From: Cheiracanthium punctorium
Lineage: Eukaryota; Arthropoda; Arachnida; Araneae; Cheiracanthiidae
Assembly (NCBI GenBank): GCA_038373885.1
Contig: JAWZYV010014451.1
Span: 992,001-1,056,000, forward strand
Length of the DNA stretch: 64,000 bases
Direction of reading: 5' to 3'
The position numbers were made by a program, and so were the translations under genes. Positions 10,469-21,077 of the stretch are shown here, piece after piece. Every line of letters begins with the position of its first letter. The first letter of the stretch is position 1. The notes beneath the pieces were generated by a model. That model was not told where the DNA came from and searched no databases. It saw nothing but the letters and a program-made list of their open reading frames with translations.

Positions 10469-10999
10469 ATTAAAATTTCTTCATCATTTTGATCAATGCA
10501 GAAGGGGTTATTGGTCCTTTTCTGCCTCGCATGTCCTTCATGTAGCGATATGCTGGCAATGCCGCTGTGGCACATTCCGCATTCTTATAATAAAGTATGA
10601 CTAAAAGGTCTTTCTAAACTATGGACAGCTTTTCCATGCGTATAAGCTTCGACTACCATTACCTGCTACAGTTGCTCCTGTTACATCGCTTGTCGCTTTG
10701 CATAATCCTATATCAGAAATCCGACAGCGCCATCAGTTGGACACCAAGAGAACTACTTTCGTTTTGTTGCCACACAAAACCCGGTTTCTTTTATATCCGT
10801 TTAGTGCAAACCGTATCTTTGTATCTTGATTCGTTTTCGAATTATTTGTCGTGACTTTTGGATCACCCGGTATTTAAATGCTTATTTCTCAAAATATCAA
10901 ATTTTAACATTCCGCACAACATATCTTTGGAATACATCAACACAATTCCTTAAAATTTTCAGGACTTTTTCATAGTATTGATATGCATAAAATGAAATA
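10422..10999. repeat. Tandem duplication, copy 2 (empty site)
   Basis: It starts at TGTTGAGGGACG, equivalent to 8795, and carries the transposase N terminus (ATG at 10637, minus strand, with the same in-frame stop as copy 1), the right inverted repeat ending CCGG at 10870 and the flank up to the TA at 10998-10999. There it continues into unique DNA, revealing the site before Tc1 insertion. The joint with the Tc1 fragment shows at most 2-3 bases of shared sequence. Confidence 0.92.
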
Positions 11000-11826
11000 T
11001 AATTATAAAATAGATAGAAACAATTTTATATAAAAAAAGTTTGTTTTTTTCCTAATTAAAACAATTTTTAATTTAAAATATATTAATGATTGTAGTTCAT
11101 ATTACTAAAAGGAGTATTTTCTTTAATTTGACGAAAAATTTGTAGGAAAATATTGAAAACTTTGTTGCTATCCTGCTCGGAGTGCATTATAGTAATTTTG
11201 AAGATGTAAAATTTTGTATCACATTTTGTGTTTTTGAGTGGTAAATAACCTTTATTTTATTTATTTTTTATTATTATACAAAACTGTATCGAGTGAAATC
11301 ACCCTGCAAAAATCATTTTAATACGTGTAATAATTTTTTTTTTGTCAAAGACAAAGCACCGTTTACTGATTTACTGAAAGTAATGATTTACCTTTTACCG
11401 AAGACAAAGCACTTTTTACTGCATCGACGAAAAGATTTCATGCCTCGAGAAAAAACACCCCTTCGTTTGTAGTATATTCTCAAAATGGAACCGTCCGTTC
11501 AGCGGGATGGTTCTGTGTACATACCTGTGCATGAGAATTGGATACTATAGGTGTAGAGTGCACTTCATTGTCACTGTGCTATTGTCAAGGAAGCACAGAT
11601 CGCTTTCGTTTTCCTGTTCCTGAATCCACATAAGCAGTCCCCCTAGTTTTTTTCAGAATTTTTGCCGCAAGGCTGTTGCCCGCGGATATTTTTTTGTGTA
11701 ATGCGTATTCAAAGTTCAATCAAAGCTCCACCCGGAAGTTGCGTGATTCTGGTCCTGTTGAGAATTTCACTGGATGTTTACTTTCGTGGATTATAAAAAA
11801 TAATCTTTTTCAATTTAGACCCAGTA
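11000..11826. other. Non-coding DNA
   Basis: AT-rich to about 11450, then more balanced. A short phrase GACAAAGCAC with a following TTTACTG recurs twice around 11349-11421. No gene or element ends seen. Confidence 0.4.
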
Positions 11827-12496
11827 GTTTTTGAAGTAAAACTTCTTTAGTTGCGACTAGGGGGTAACTCAGATTTTTTTTTCTGACGGAAGTAACGCTC
11901 CGCAAAGGAAGTGACGTATATGTCATATACTCCACGGCAAGCTCGCCTGAAAATGAAGAACCGCGGAAAATCCTACATTTTCCACCGCTCGCTCCTTTCG
12001 CTGACTTCATTGTTGAAAATGCATTATCATTATTATCATTATTTAGTTTTTCTTGAGATGGCAACGTTATCCACAAAATATGTATTTAAATTTCTCGTTT
12101 TGCCGATGGCAACTAGTTGTAAAATTCTATACTCCCTGAGGAGTTTGTGAAGATTTCCGTGGGGAAATAAATTTTGAATTAAAATGATTTTAAGAGGTCT
12201 AGCGTTTATTTTCTTGATTGTGTATCGTTAGATTGTGGCTAGTACTTATTTTCAGACGTAGATTTATTACTACAGTGGTGGTATTTGATGAACATAATAA
12301 TGCCAAACGCGTTTTAAAATAAACGACTTGGTGCAGTGATTAATATTTGGCGTCCGATTAGAAAGCTGGGTTAGTATTTTGATTAACTCTTGACTGACTG
12401 ACTGACTGATGATAGGTTCTTGTAGGAGTGCCCTGGGCACTAGGTTAACTCTTGATACGGCATTCATCGTCTAAAAATACGGGGAACCTGTTAGGG

Positions 12497-12526
12497 AAAG
12501 AAACGGCGATTTGTCGCCGTTTCTTT
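12497..12526. repeat. Perfect 13-bp hairpin
   Basis: AAAGAAACGGCGA and its exact complement are separated by TTTG. It lies inside Helentron copy 1 only. It is not followed by a CTRR terminus at the spacing a Helitron 3' end requires, so it may come from another small insertion. Confidence 0.7.
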
Positions 12527-13612
12527 GAGACATCAATCTTTATTCATATATCAATAAGCATTTTGACGGTACATCCAACATAATATTTTACATGAAATCC
12601 CAACCTCACAGGAGGTTGTCGATAATCCTTATTTTTAGATGAATAATATACAAGGTTTTGGAAAAGCGCAAAGAAATGGAACCTGTCTGCAATCGAACCG
12701 GAAAAGTAGTTGGAAACGTCAGTTTAAGAACACTTTTCCTGGATTCTAACCCAACTTCAAGACAGAACAACGGTTTAAGAACAAGGAGATGGAACACCAC
12801 AATTAAAGGGACAGTGGCTGCAAATGTACCTAAACAGCAGAGATAAATTTTCGTCTAAGAACACTGTTGGAGGATCATACTTCGATCCCACGAAGGTAAA
12901 TGTATAGGAGGGGACACTTCGCTTAGAAAGTTGGATAAGGCCATTGTTGCAAATAGATGGCGCTACGCACACTGGGTAACTGCGCATCTCAGGTTGTTTA
13001 TATTTCCATCGAGGCGAAGTAAATGGAGATCCTTGAATTATCAAAACTTCAAAAAATTAAATACATAGACTTATGAGCGTGATATATAGTAATTACTGGT
13101 GTCAGATGTGTTTTAATTACATAATTGTCTTATAATACTATTTCGTAGTGAATATAGGCAATAGTTTCGAAGTGAAGTGATATTATTATTTGTCAAATGC
13201 CAGTTGCATTGGCCGTTAAGCCATTAAACTCCTAAATATTATGTATGTCGTGTCTGTTATTATTTTGCCCAAAAGATGTATTTTAAGAAATGTTAGTACG
13301 TAAGAAGCGGACTCTGGCTGCAATCAATCCCAAACAATGGACAGAACCTGCAGTTTAAAAACATGGATACAGAATAATAATTCGAAACCTACTAGCAGAC
13401 GAAATGAACGCTCAAGAACACTGTGATAGAAAAACACAACAAAAATTACACTACCTGCATTCGAACCCCACAAACAGAGGAAAACATCAATTAAAGAACA
13501 CTTAAAGTATAATACTAGACTACGGACATCCCCCCCCCATTCATACCCAACCTCCAGACGGAACAATAGTATACGAAAACAGTTAAAGAATAATACTACA
13601 ACATGGACATTT

Positions 13613-13921
13613 CCTGGATTCTAAGTAATTATCATGAATTACCGATGATTCTTACTGGAGATTTTAATGTTAATTTTCGCTCTCAAGAATCTCAGTCGTT
13701 AGTTGATTTTTAAAAGAAAATTTGGATCTAACTATGAATACTTCTCGACTTCAATCAACAACGCGTTTCGGTACAACGATAGATGCTGTATTTTCAAGAA
13801 AATTAGCAAATTTAGAGAGTTAAATTTTTGTTTCACATTATAATTACCACAAACCTATAATCTCATACATAAAAAATTATGATGACATCCAAGTACCTAT
13901 TTCCAATGAATAAATGAATAT
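13613..13921 (+). pseudogene. Helentron endonuclease tail, broken copy
   Basis: It is homologous over its whole length to the open frame at 23572-23883. The GDFNVNF motif is intact, but stops follow in the VDF segment and after LANLES, and single-base changes shift the frame in between. It represents the C-terminal half of an endonuclease/exonuclease/phosphatase domain such as Helentron proteins carry after the helicase. Non-functional. Confidence 0.8.
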
Positions 13922-14518
13922 AACATTTATATAATCTTTGTAAAGTACATGAATAATAAATAAATTAAATTATAATATGATATTTATTTTAAATTTAATC
14001 ATTTCAGTGATATGTGTCGTAAACATCAAAGAAGTTTTACTTCAATCGCACGTAAAGATTACACGCATACACTTTTTTTAACTTAGTCAAGCAATGTCAT
14101 TTAATTGATTTGCTGGCTTTGTTATAAACTTTTTGGTCAGGACTCGAGCTGTTTTCTTTTTCAATAGGGGAAAGTTTACTTCTTTGCAAAAGTACAAGCA
14201 CTTTAAACATGAAAATTTTGCTGAAATAAGTGTTGTATATCATTCAACATAAATGTCTCTTCCTTATAAAAAGCTCTTTCCTTCTATAGAAAGAAGCCTA
14301 TATAGTACAAAATATGAAAATACATCAATATATAATAAGATATTCATTTGAAATTTACTTTTTTCTAAAAACAAACTATATATATTTTTATTTTACTCTT
14401 TTTTTAGGGCAAGGCGAATTATCATAAAATAAAATATAAAATTTCAGTAATATGAAATAAAGTATTTACATGAAATAAGTATTTTTATCATAATAAACAT
14501 GGTTTTATTAATAATTAA

Positions 14519-14791
14519 TTCCATAATTAGTTCTCTAGGGCAACAATCAACCCATCAAAAAATAATGATTAGTATTATTATTATACAAATGCCTTTACAC
14601 CACTGGGACTTATTTTGTTAAAAGTACTTAATTAAGTCAGCAAAGTAATTTGTTTGTTTTTAGGAAAATGCCCGATTAAATTAAAAAGGAAAGCTTTTTG
14701 TGAAATTAACCGATTATTTTTTTAATCAACCAGTATTAAATTTGTCTAATTTAAGTTTGTCTTACAATAAAATGTTGTTTACATTAAAAGA
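14519..14791 (+). repeat. Large inverted repeat, left arm
   Basis: The arm is the diverged inverse of 18072-18361. Shared phrases include TTTACACCACT, TTTGTTTGTTWTTAGGAAAATG, AAAGCTTTTTGT and TTAAGTTTGTCTTA-like blocks in matching order, reading inward here and outward on the right arm. It ends exactly where the Helitron starts. Confidence 0.72.
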
Positions 14792-15202
14792 ATCTCTCTA
14801 TTCTAAAAAAAAGTAAAGGCCGTTCGCGCAGTCAAAGCTTATGGACCTATCTCTTCCTAAACCGTAGGGATTTGAGTTTCGACTAAGGTGCCCACAGATT
14901 CGAAAAATTCCGAGGAACCTGCTAAGCTGATTTAAATTTCGAAATTCGAATTATTTTAGAAGATATTAATAAAAAAACTGAAAAAAATAAACCGAATGGT
15001 TGACAGATTTGGCATAAAATCATTCATTCCTTTGCAACAAAGCGTTTCCAAGTATCTAGAATCGCGTGAAATTTACAAACATGAGTTAGAATTACGCCCA
15101 TTTTACGCCAAAATAAAATGTTCGTCCGTGCTCTAATTTCCGTAAATATGCATCGATTTCTACGAAATTTATATATTTTACTCTTATCTACTGTACCATG
15201 TA

Positions 15203-15414
15203 CACCCTCCAAAAAAAGTATTTGAGCAAGAGAGAAATTTCCTACGTTGGTTTCGTATATTAAAAATTATTTATCATAGAATATGAATTAGGCCTTGTAT
15301 AAATATGACTTTCCATATTTCTATCAAGTTGTGCGTTTTCCAAAAACACAATTATTATTCGCAAATCTAAAATAGGAAATTTCTCTCTTGCTCGAATACT
15401 TTTTTTGGAGGGTG
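15203..15414. mobile_element. TA-flanked MITE nested in the Helitron
   Basis: A 212-bp element begins CACCCTCCAAAAAAAGTATT and ends with its complement. The terminal inverted repeats are about 42 bp with one mismatch (TTTGAG against TTCGAG). TA lies on both sides (15201-15202 and 15415-15416). This fits a Tc1/mariner-mobilised MITE. Arm identity is high, so the insertion is recent relative to its diverged host element. Confidence 0.9.
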
Positions 15415-16439
15415 TACCCTATTAAAAATGGTATTTGTAGCATTTATGGTTTTTCTACAAGAGCACTCAAAATATTCAGAGTACATTGCGTTCTATGGGA
15501 AGTTATTCTTTAAAGCGTATCATCCTACGATATAGTTACGCTGATCCCTGACTCAAGATAAAACTCATTTCCACCATTACTGCAAAAAGATTACGAAATT
15601 AAGCACTGAACAGCCTAATAATATCTTCACCATTTGTACGATCCGCTTGAAATTTTCCATAAATATGTATAGAAATATAGAAAATAGTATGCGCTATTTT
15701 AAAAATCTAAAAATCCACCCGTTCCCTCATTTTTAAGCGATTTTTCGCTCTTTTCAGATCCATTTTATTTCCGAGAGTAAAAACAGTTAATCATTTGCGT
15801 GACAAAAGTAGCTGTTGCAAGTGAGTATGACATCATATTGATGTCACAATTATCCGGATTTTATGAGTTTATTTTTTTTCATAAATAAAATTATTTCTTC
15901 GGGATTGCGAAGGTATATTATAGTAGTGGACACTCTCCATAGCTGCTTGCTTAGGTCTTTGGTACCCAAACTAAGTTTCAATAATGTAAACATTGGAAAT
16001 TTGGTAAAGTGCAGCGATCCTAACGGTAAAGGAATAAAACATTTCCCGCCCTGATTCTTAACCAGTTTTATGTTTTTAATTTTGCAGCCTAGCATGTGAC
16101 GAGATTATAAACACCAGCACTCAATTTTAATATTTTGTTTCACATTTGCTAACGTGGCTGCCTTAGCAACAAATGAATAAAAAAGGGGAGGGAGGTTCTA
16201 TCTTGAGATTATTAAAATACATGGAGTTCATATTTGTCAACGAAAATTCCTCGTCTGCTACGGTGTATATTTACATTAGAAAATAACTTTGAATTGATTA
16301 CTGAGTTTTTTGTGTAAAATGAATTTTAATTTTTAATATGAGTTTAACGGTAACTTGAAACTGTGTTAAAATTTATCGATGCATGAAATAAACGTATATA
16401 CTGTTTGAGTGTGATCGCCATTATAAATTAACACTTTTT

Positions 16440-16560
16440 AACGCTTTCTAACAAGGTTGAAAAGTGTTTATGGTTTCAGTTTGTCTGTCTGTCCGTCCGT
16501 CCGTGCTCTAGCTGTCGTAAATATACCTCGATTTCTATGATATTTATGTATGTTATTGTT
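16440..16560. repeat. (GTCC)n/(TGTC)n tract with a module repeated at 15118-15190
   Basis: A GTCTGTCTGTCCGTCCGTCC tract leads into CGTGCTCTA, CGTAAATAT and TCGATTTCTA, the same ordered phrases found after the first Helitron head at 15122-15190. Here the module precedes the second head, so the head and this module alternate. Confidence 0.7.
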
Positions 16561-17837
16561 ATTTCTCTCTATTCTAAAAAAAGAAAAAGGCCGCTGGCGC
16601 TGTCAAAGCTTGTTGGCCTATCTCCTCCTAAACCGTCGGGATTTGAGTTTCGACTAAGGTGCCCACAGATTCGAAAAATTCCGAGGAACCTGCTAAGCTG
16701 AATTAAATTTCGAAAATCGAATTATTTTAGAAGATATTAATAAAAAACTGAAAAAATAAACCGAATGGTTGCCATATTTGGCATAAAATCATTCATTCCT
16801 TTGCAACAAAGCGTTTCCAAGTATGTAGTATCACATGAAATAGTCGAACATGAAGTAGAAATACACCCATTTTACGCCAAAATTAAACTATTTTACTCTT
16901 TTAAAATGAAAATTAGTTAAATTAATGAAATAATTAACTAAATAGTAATGAATTTAGTTAAATTAATGAAATAATAAGTAATGAATTTAATTAAATTAAT
17001 GAAATAATTAACTAAAAATGTGTTACACAAAGTTGACAATTTTTAAATAGTAAGTTCGCTTAGACAACAGGAGTTTAGAATTAGCGATTATTCGTTTTTC
17101 CAAAACAGAATAACTAATATCTTGAAAATGAAAAATAATTAAAATGCAGATTATTTTAAAGCCGGTTCGCCAATCTGCAAACGATTATGTAAATGAAAAT
17201 AGGGATAACGGTTTTCCGGTAACCTTAAATGAACAGTAATTATAGGTTGTGAGCATGTGTCAATCGCCAAATAATGAAAAGTCGCCATTGGTGGCAAGCT
17301 ATTTTATCTGTTCCGTAGCTTTTATTAACTTTATATGTACGCAAGTCGCCAAATAATGAAAAATCGCCATGGGTGGCAAATTCGCAAGATGTCCAATAGG
17401 TTTTACATTATTAAAAATACAGCTGAAACAGATGCTCTGATTTTATTATGCTTTAGCTCCTAATTAATATAACTTTTGAATGGCAACATTAAATATCATT
17501 GTGTTTCTGAGGAGTGCAAATAATTTTACCAGCGATTATAAGCGGAGTCCGCACTCCAGGTGGAGAATAGCTCAGGACCCGTACAACACGGATTCCCATA
17601 ACAAAATATCTTCCGTGTCATGAGGGGGAGGGGGTCTACTGTAGTGTGAAGTTTAAATTTTTATGTACCAATGAACATGCAAGAACCAAGCAATGTGTAG
17701 CTCAGTAGCATTCCATCTGATCCAATCTTCGGGTTTTGTCTGTTGAAATTATGTCTTTTTTACGAATAAGCCTTATTAGGGGCCGAATGCCTCATACGAA
17801 AAGCGAGCGTAGCGAGTCTGGGGGCCTTGGCCCCTAG

Positions 17838-18071
17838 TATATAACAATAAAAGTCAACTTTATTTTGTGTTAGGGCATAGCTTAGAACAAAATGGATTAA
17901 TGCATTTTAAAAAATTTTATAAATTTAATATTTTTTTTTCCTTTTTAGGAAGTACAATCGTTTATATATATTCTTAGGTTCTGGAAAAATATTAATTTTT
18001 TCAGCTTCAAAAATATATTTGAAAAAAAAAACATCCAAACTACGCATACATTGTTTAGTGAAATGAATATT
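17838..18071. other. Spacer of the large inverted repeat
   Basis: AT-rich 234-bp stretch between the Helitron end and the right arm. If the Helitron is removed, this becomes the loop between the two arms. No coding content. Confidence 0.55.
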
Positions 18072-18361
18072 TTGTTAAAAGTAAGTATTTGGTCTATTAA
18101 ATAAAATGATACTTTAAGACAAACTAAAATATTCCTTGATTCATAAGATGATACGGTTAATTTTACAAAAAGCTTTTCTTTTTAAATTAATCATTCATTT
18201 TCCTAACAAACAAATTCTTTGTTGACGTAACTAAATTTTTATAACAAAATTAATCCTAGTGGTGTAAAGTCATTTATGTAATAATAATTATTATTATTTC
18301 TTTAATGTGTTGACTATTTCTTTGAAGAACTAGTTAAAGAACCAATTACGGTATTTTGGAA
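18072..18361 (-). repeat. Large inverted repeat, right arm
   Basis: Inverse of 14519-14791, at clearly reduced identity with indels. No terminal target duplication was found, so whether the pair is a foldback-type transposon or an inverted duplication is open. Confidence 0.72.
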
Positions 18362-18489
18362 ATTAAGGAGTTTCTGGCGAATCAAGAAAATCATTTTTTT
18401 AAATCAAGAAGGTTTTCAATAGTCTGCCGTTGTTAATACCACACCTAAAACGTAGTGACTTTGGTTAAGAGTTGGGTAAAGTCTGTACC

Positions 18490-18690
18490 GGTGCCGCTGT
18501 CGTTTTAGCTCACTGAGGTCCAAAGCCACCCCCCGTACTTATGGGCCATTGTCTCGGTGGTAGGGCCTAAAATTGTTGTTTTGATGCCGTATGACCGATG
18601 ACGGACTGGAGCGTGCTGCGTCGCCATGCAGGTGTCGGTCCAAAACATAACCGATAGGGCTGCGTTTGCTGAGAACGTGTTATTTCCCAA
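18490..18690 (+). repeat. Dispersed GC-richer repeat (family of 5520-5640)
   Basis: It shares CCGATAGGGCTGYGTTTGCT and nearby phrases with the minus strand of 5520-5640. No protein is recognised; the 61-codon minus-strand frame over it is probably chance. Confidence 0.5.
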
Positions 18691-18694
18691 ATAA

Positions 18695-19660
18695 GTTTTG
18701 CTTAGTGTTTGCTTGGTGTTTCATTTTGGATGGCCAGCAGTGCAATTAGTTTGCATGAAGATAAATATTTGTGATTCAAATATAATATTGTCAACTGTCG
18801 AAAAGCCGTTGGCAACACAGTCTAGCCGGATTGACGAAGTCTTATGCACTAATGTGTTCACATGGTCGCAAGAAAAGAAAATCAGAACATGATAACATGA
18901 ACTGGCTTTCGCCAGGCTATGAACCGGGGGGGGGGAGGGATTTGGGGCAATACTGCCATTAGAACCCGCCATTTGCACCCCCTTCAGGAAGAATGTCGAC
19001 AACAATCGAAGATTCAATTGAAAATTCCTTGTGCCGTTACGAATTGTAAATCCATTGATACAGTTTCAAAAGAGAATCAAACTGCTTATTATCCGACCGA
19101 ATTTCTCAATTCATTTCAGCAACCTGGAATCCTGCCGTAGAAACTGACTCTGAAAATTGATACACTCCTACAGTGCTCCTTCGGAATCGAATTGTTCCTA
19201 AGTTATCCAACAAAACGAGACTTTCCGTGAAAAGACTGATGCCGAATATGATTGAAAAAAAAATAATAATTAACGGCAAATGTGAAGGAGAAGATGTGCT
19301 GATGCCGCGCATCTCAATATTTCTCACATTTCTGCCTTTTACATTTATATGACTGCGATTGCCTCTACGCCTTGCTTTCGCGATGACAGTCAACGATACT
19401 CATGGGCAGTCGGCTTGTGTTACCGAATTTAATTTAGCAAATTCATGTTTTTCTCGCGAAGAGCTATATTTTGCTTGATTGAGAGTAGGGATTCTAAAAA
19501 CTTTGTACATCTGAGCAAGAAATCAAGAAATCAGAAATATTGTTCATACACTTGCGTAATAGTAAATGTTAGTATTAGAATTACATTATGTTAGCTCAAT
19601 TACAGAGCAAACAGAATAGTCAAAAGTGCTGTTCATTAGAGTGAATTACTTTTTTTTAAA
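18695..19660. other. Unassigned non-coding stretch
   Basis: Mixed composition, with a G run near 18927-18935. Open frames of 64-98 codons occur on both strands, but none shows recognisable motifs. Confidence 0.4.
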
Positions 19661-19671
19661 TATATGGAGGG

Positions 19672-20110
19672 TGAATTGCTACCAGACTGACAAACTTGCA
19701 GGAGGTGTAGGGGCACAGAGACAGTTCAGAAAATGCATAGCAATGCAGGGTCGGAAACGTCGTCTTCATGTATATGTTAATGATCAATTTAGAAGAAGTG
19801 TTTAAGTGATAGTAAACTTTCCGACCATGGTTTATCAAAAACGAATCCCTCTTTCACCGATTCCACTTGATAAAAATTGTTATTTCAGAATTGTTTCTTT
19901 CATCACATTCCTGAAATTGTATGAGGAAAGCCCATTGTTTATGAAACTTGGATAATAAATTAGACTCACATTCAACACTTCTTCCAAAGTGATTATTGAC
20001 AGGTACATGGATACGACGTTTTCGATCCCCCATTGCTATGTGATTCTGAACCGTCTCTATATGCCCTACACCTCCTGCAAGTTTGTCAGTCTGATAGCGA
20101 ATAACCCTGT
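19672..20110. repeat. Inverted repeat of a coding-like segment
   Basis: Arm 19672-19803 (plus) and arm 19979-20106 (minus) are about 80 percent alike in opposite orientation, around a spacer of about 175 bp. Both translate similarly: YQTDKLAGGVG, then QNHIAM or RKCIAM, GRKRR or DRKRR, then HVPVNNHFGRSV or HVYVNDQFRRSV. The minus-strand arm sits in an open frame of 90 codons (19854-20126) with a stop at its end. Similarity preserved at protein level suggests both arms descend from a coding exon of a transposon or gene, which I do not recognise. Confidence 0.65.
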
Positions 20111-20309
20111 GTATATAGTTCATCATCGGTTTATATCAATAAAAATAATGGAATCTTATAACTATGACTTTTATTTCATTTTTTTTATTTTCCAACAACG
20201 CTTTATGGATTCTCTATTAAACACGGACCATACATTTTTAGATATACAGAGAAATTATTGATGTTAATTGTCAGAACATCATCTGTCATTCTGCTCGTGA
20301 AATGGGATT

Positions 20310-21077
20310 TTAAACCACTTAACAGTTTCTTTTCCTTGTCATATTGTGTCCAAATATAAGCATATTTTTGATAAACAATTTTGCATTCTAATTGATTACT
20401 TAAATTCATATCAGCAATCATAAGTTTTATAATTATTGAATTTAATTATTTATAATTATTTTTAATTATTACAAAAAATACACTATTTTTACTTTAAAGT
20501 TGGCTTTCCCCAGAAGAGCTAACTGAACTGTAAGAACGCTTTACAGGAATGGAGGAGATGGATTATTAGCATCAATTTCACAAAATTTCCGAACAGTAGT
20601 TAGATCCAAACTTTCCGCTTCCTCGTCGCTGGAGAATTCCGACAACAAACTTTCAGAACTTCCAGATTCATTTAGAGAAATTTCCGATTCACCATCGGAT
20701 TCGAAATCAGAGTTATATTCGGTTATAAGCTGCTCACTGTCGCTCATCATTATTTTATTTTATCACCAAATTGGAAAGAAATATTACTCGTGAAGCAAGA
20801 CAGACTGAATGTGTGGGAACAAATTTTCCATTTTCCCGCGCAGTCAGAAAACAATAAACCTGTTCGGAAACAGCTGAGCACGTGTTTTTCTCTCAAATCT
20901 TTATAGGACTACTGGAGCAATCTGTTAGAAATATTACAAAGTACGGAAAGTGAAAAAGTCTGGGAAATCAGCAGCTAAGCGTGTAAAATGAACTGACCGA
21001 CCGGCACAGGGGCAAATCAGGGGAGTCAACTTTCCTGTGACCCGACCGGCAGTCGGGTAAAACTGTTAAGTGGTTAA
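20310..21077 (-). mobile_element. PiggyBac deletion derivative
   Basis: The right end, read inward, is TTAACCACTTAACAGTTTTA (TTAA at 21074-21077). The left end carries TTAAACCACTTAACAGTTT from 20310, the same terminus with one extra base. TTAA targets are diagnostic of piggyBac. Inside lies the acidic N terminus of a transposase, but the catalytic domain is absent, leaving about 768 bp. Confidence 0.78.
20541..20750 (-). pseudogene. PiggyBac transposase N-terminal remnant
   Basis: The frame starts MMSDSEQ and is rich in Ser, Glu and Asp for about 48 residues, then reads TVRKFCEIDANNPSPPFL. That acidic leader followed by a W/FCEID...P-P phrase is how piggyBac transposases begin, with FTG.PG expected next. 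The frame stops right after PPFL, and a GK..NF phrase resembling the continuation appears in a shifted frame downstream. The catalytic DDD domain is missing entirely. Confidence 0.7.

Larger units (their letters stand above)
11827..14078 (+). mobile_element. Non-autonomous Helentron, copy 1
   Basis: The left end is GTTTTTGAAGTAAAACTTC and continues as a block of about 90 bp also found at 22228-22318 (CTGACGGAAGTAACGCTC). The first 18-bp repeat (11831-11848) has a perfect inverted partner, AAAGAAGTTTTACTTCAA, at 14028-14045, lying inside the right end. It is followed by a hairpin (14048-14066) and a T run where similarity to copy 2 stops. An inverted repeat terminal on the left but internal on the right, followed by a hairpin, is the published Helentron architecture. 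The interior holds decayed 78-bp repeats (about 12650-12850 and 13310-13600) and a broken endonuclease tail. This copy has an extra interior section (about 12180-12640) that copy 2 lacks. Confidence 0.82.
14793..17837 (+). mobile_element. Helitron, non-autonomous, with two 5' ends
   Basis: The 5' end TCTCTCTATTC follows an A (14792). The 3' end GGCCCCTAG is followed by T (17838), and a GGGGCC-TT-GGCCCC hairpin abuts the CTAG. TC...CTAG termini between A and T are the Helitron rule; the hairpin sits closer to the end than the usual 10 or so bases. A second TCTCTCTATTC head, followed by about 325 bp about 90 percent identical to 14793-15120, lies at 16564-16890, so the right 1274 bp form a complete shorter element. 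The interior is non-coding, with a MITE at 15203-15414 and two SINE-like phrases of about 40 bp (17262-17382, containing TCGCCAAATAATGAAAA). Confidence 0.72.

Noticed and set aside
12497..12526. Perfect hairpin as a Helitron 3' end or transcription terminator
   Set aside because: No CTRR at the proper distance on either strand (a CTAA on the minus strand is only about 2 bases away), and no T tract pattern; the organism is eukaryotic.
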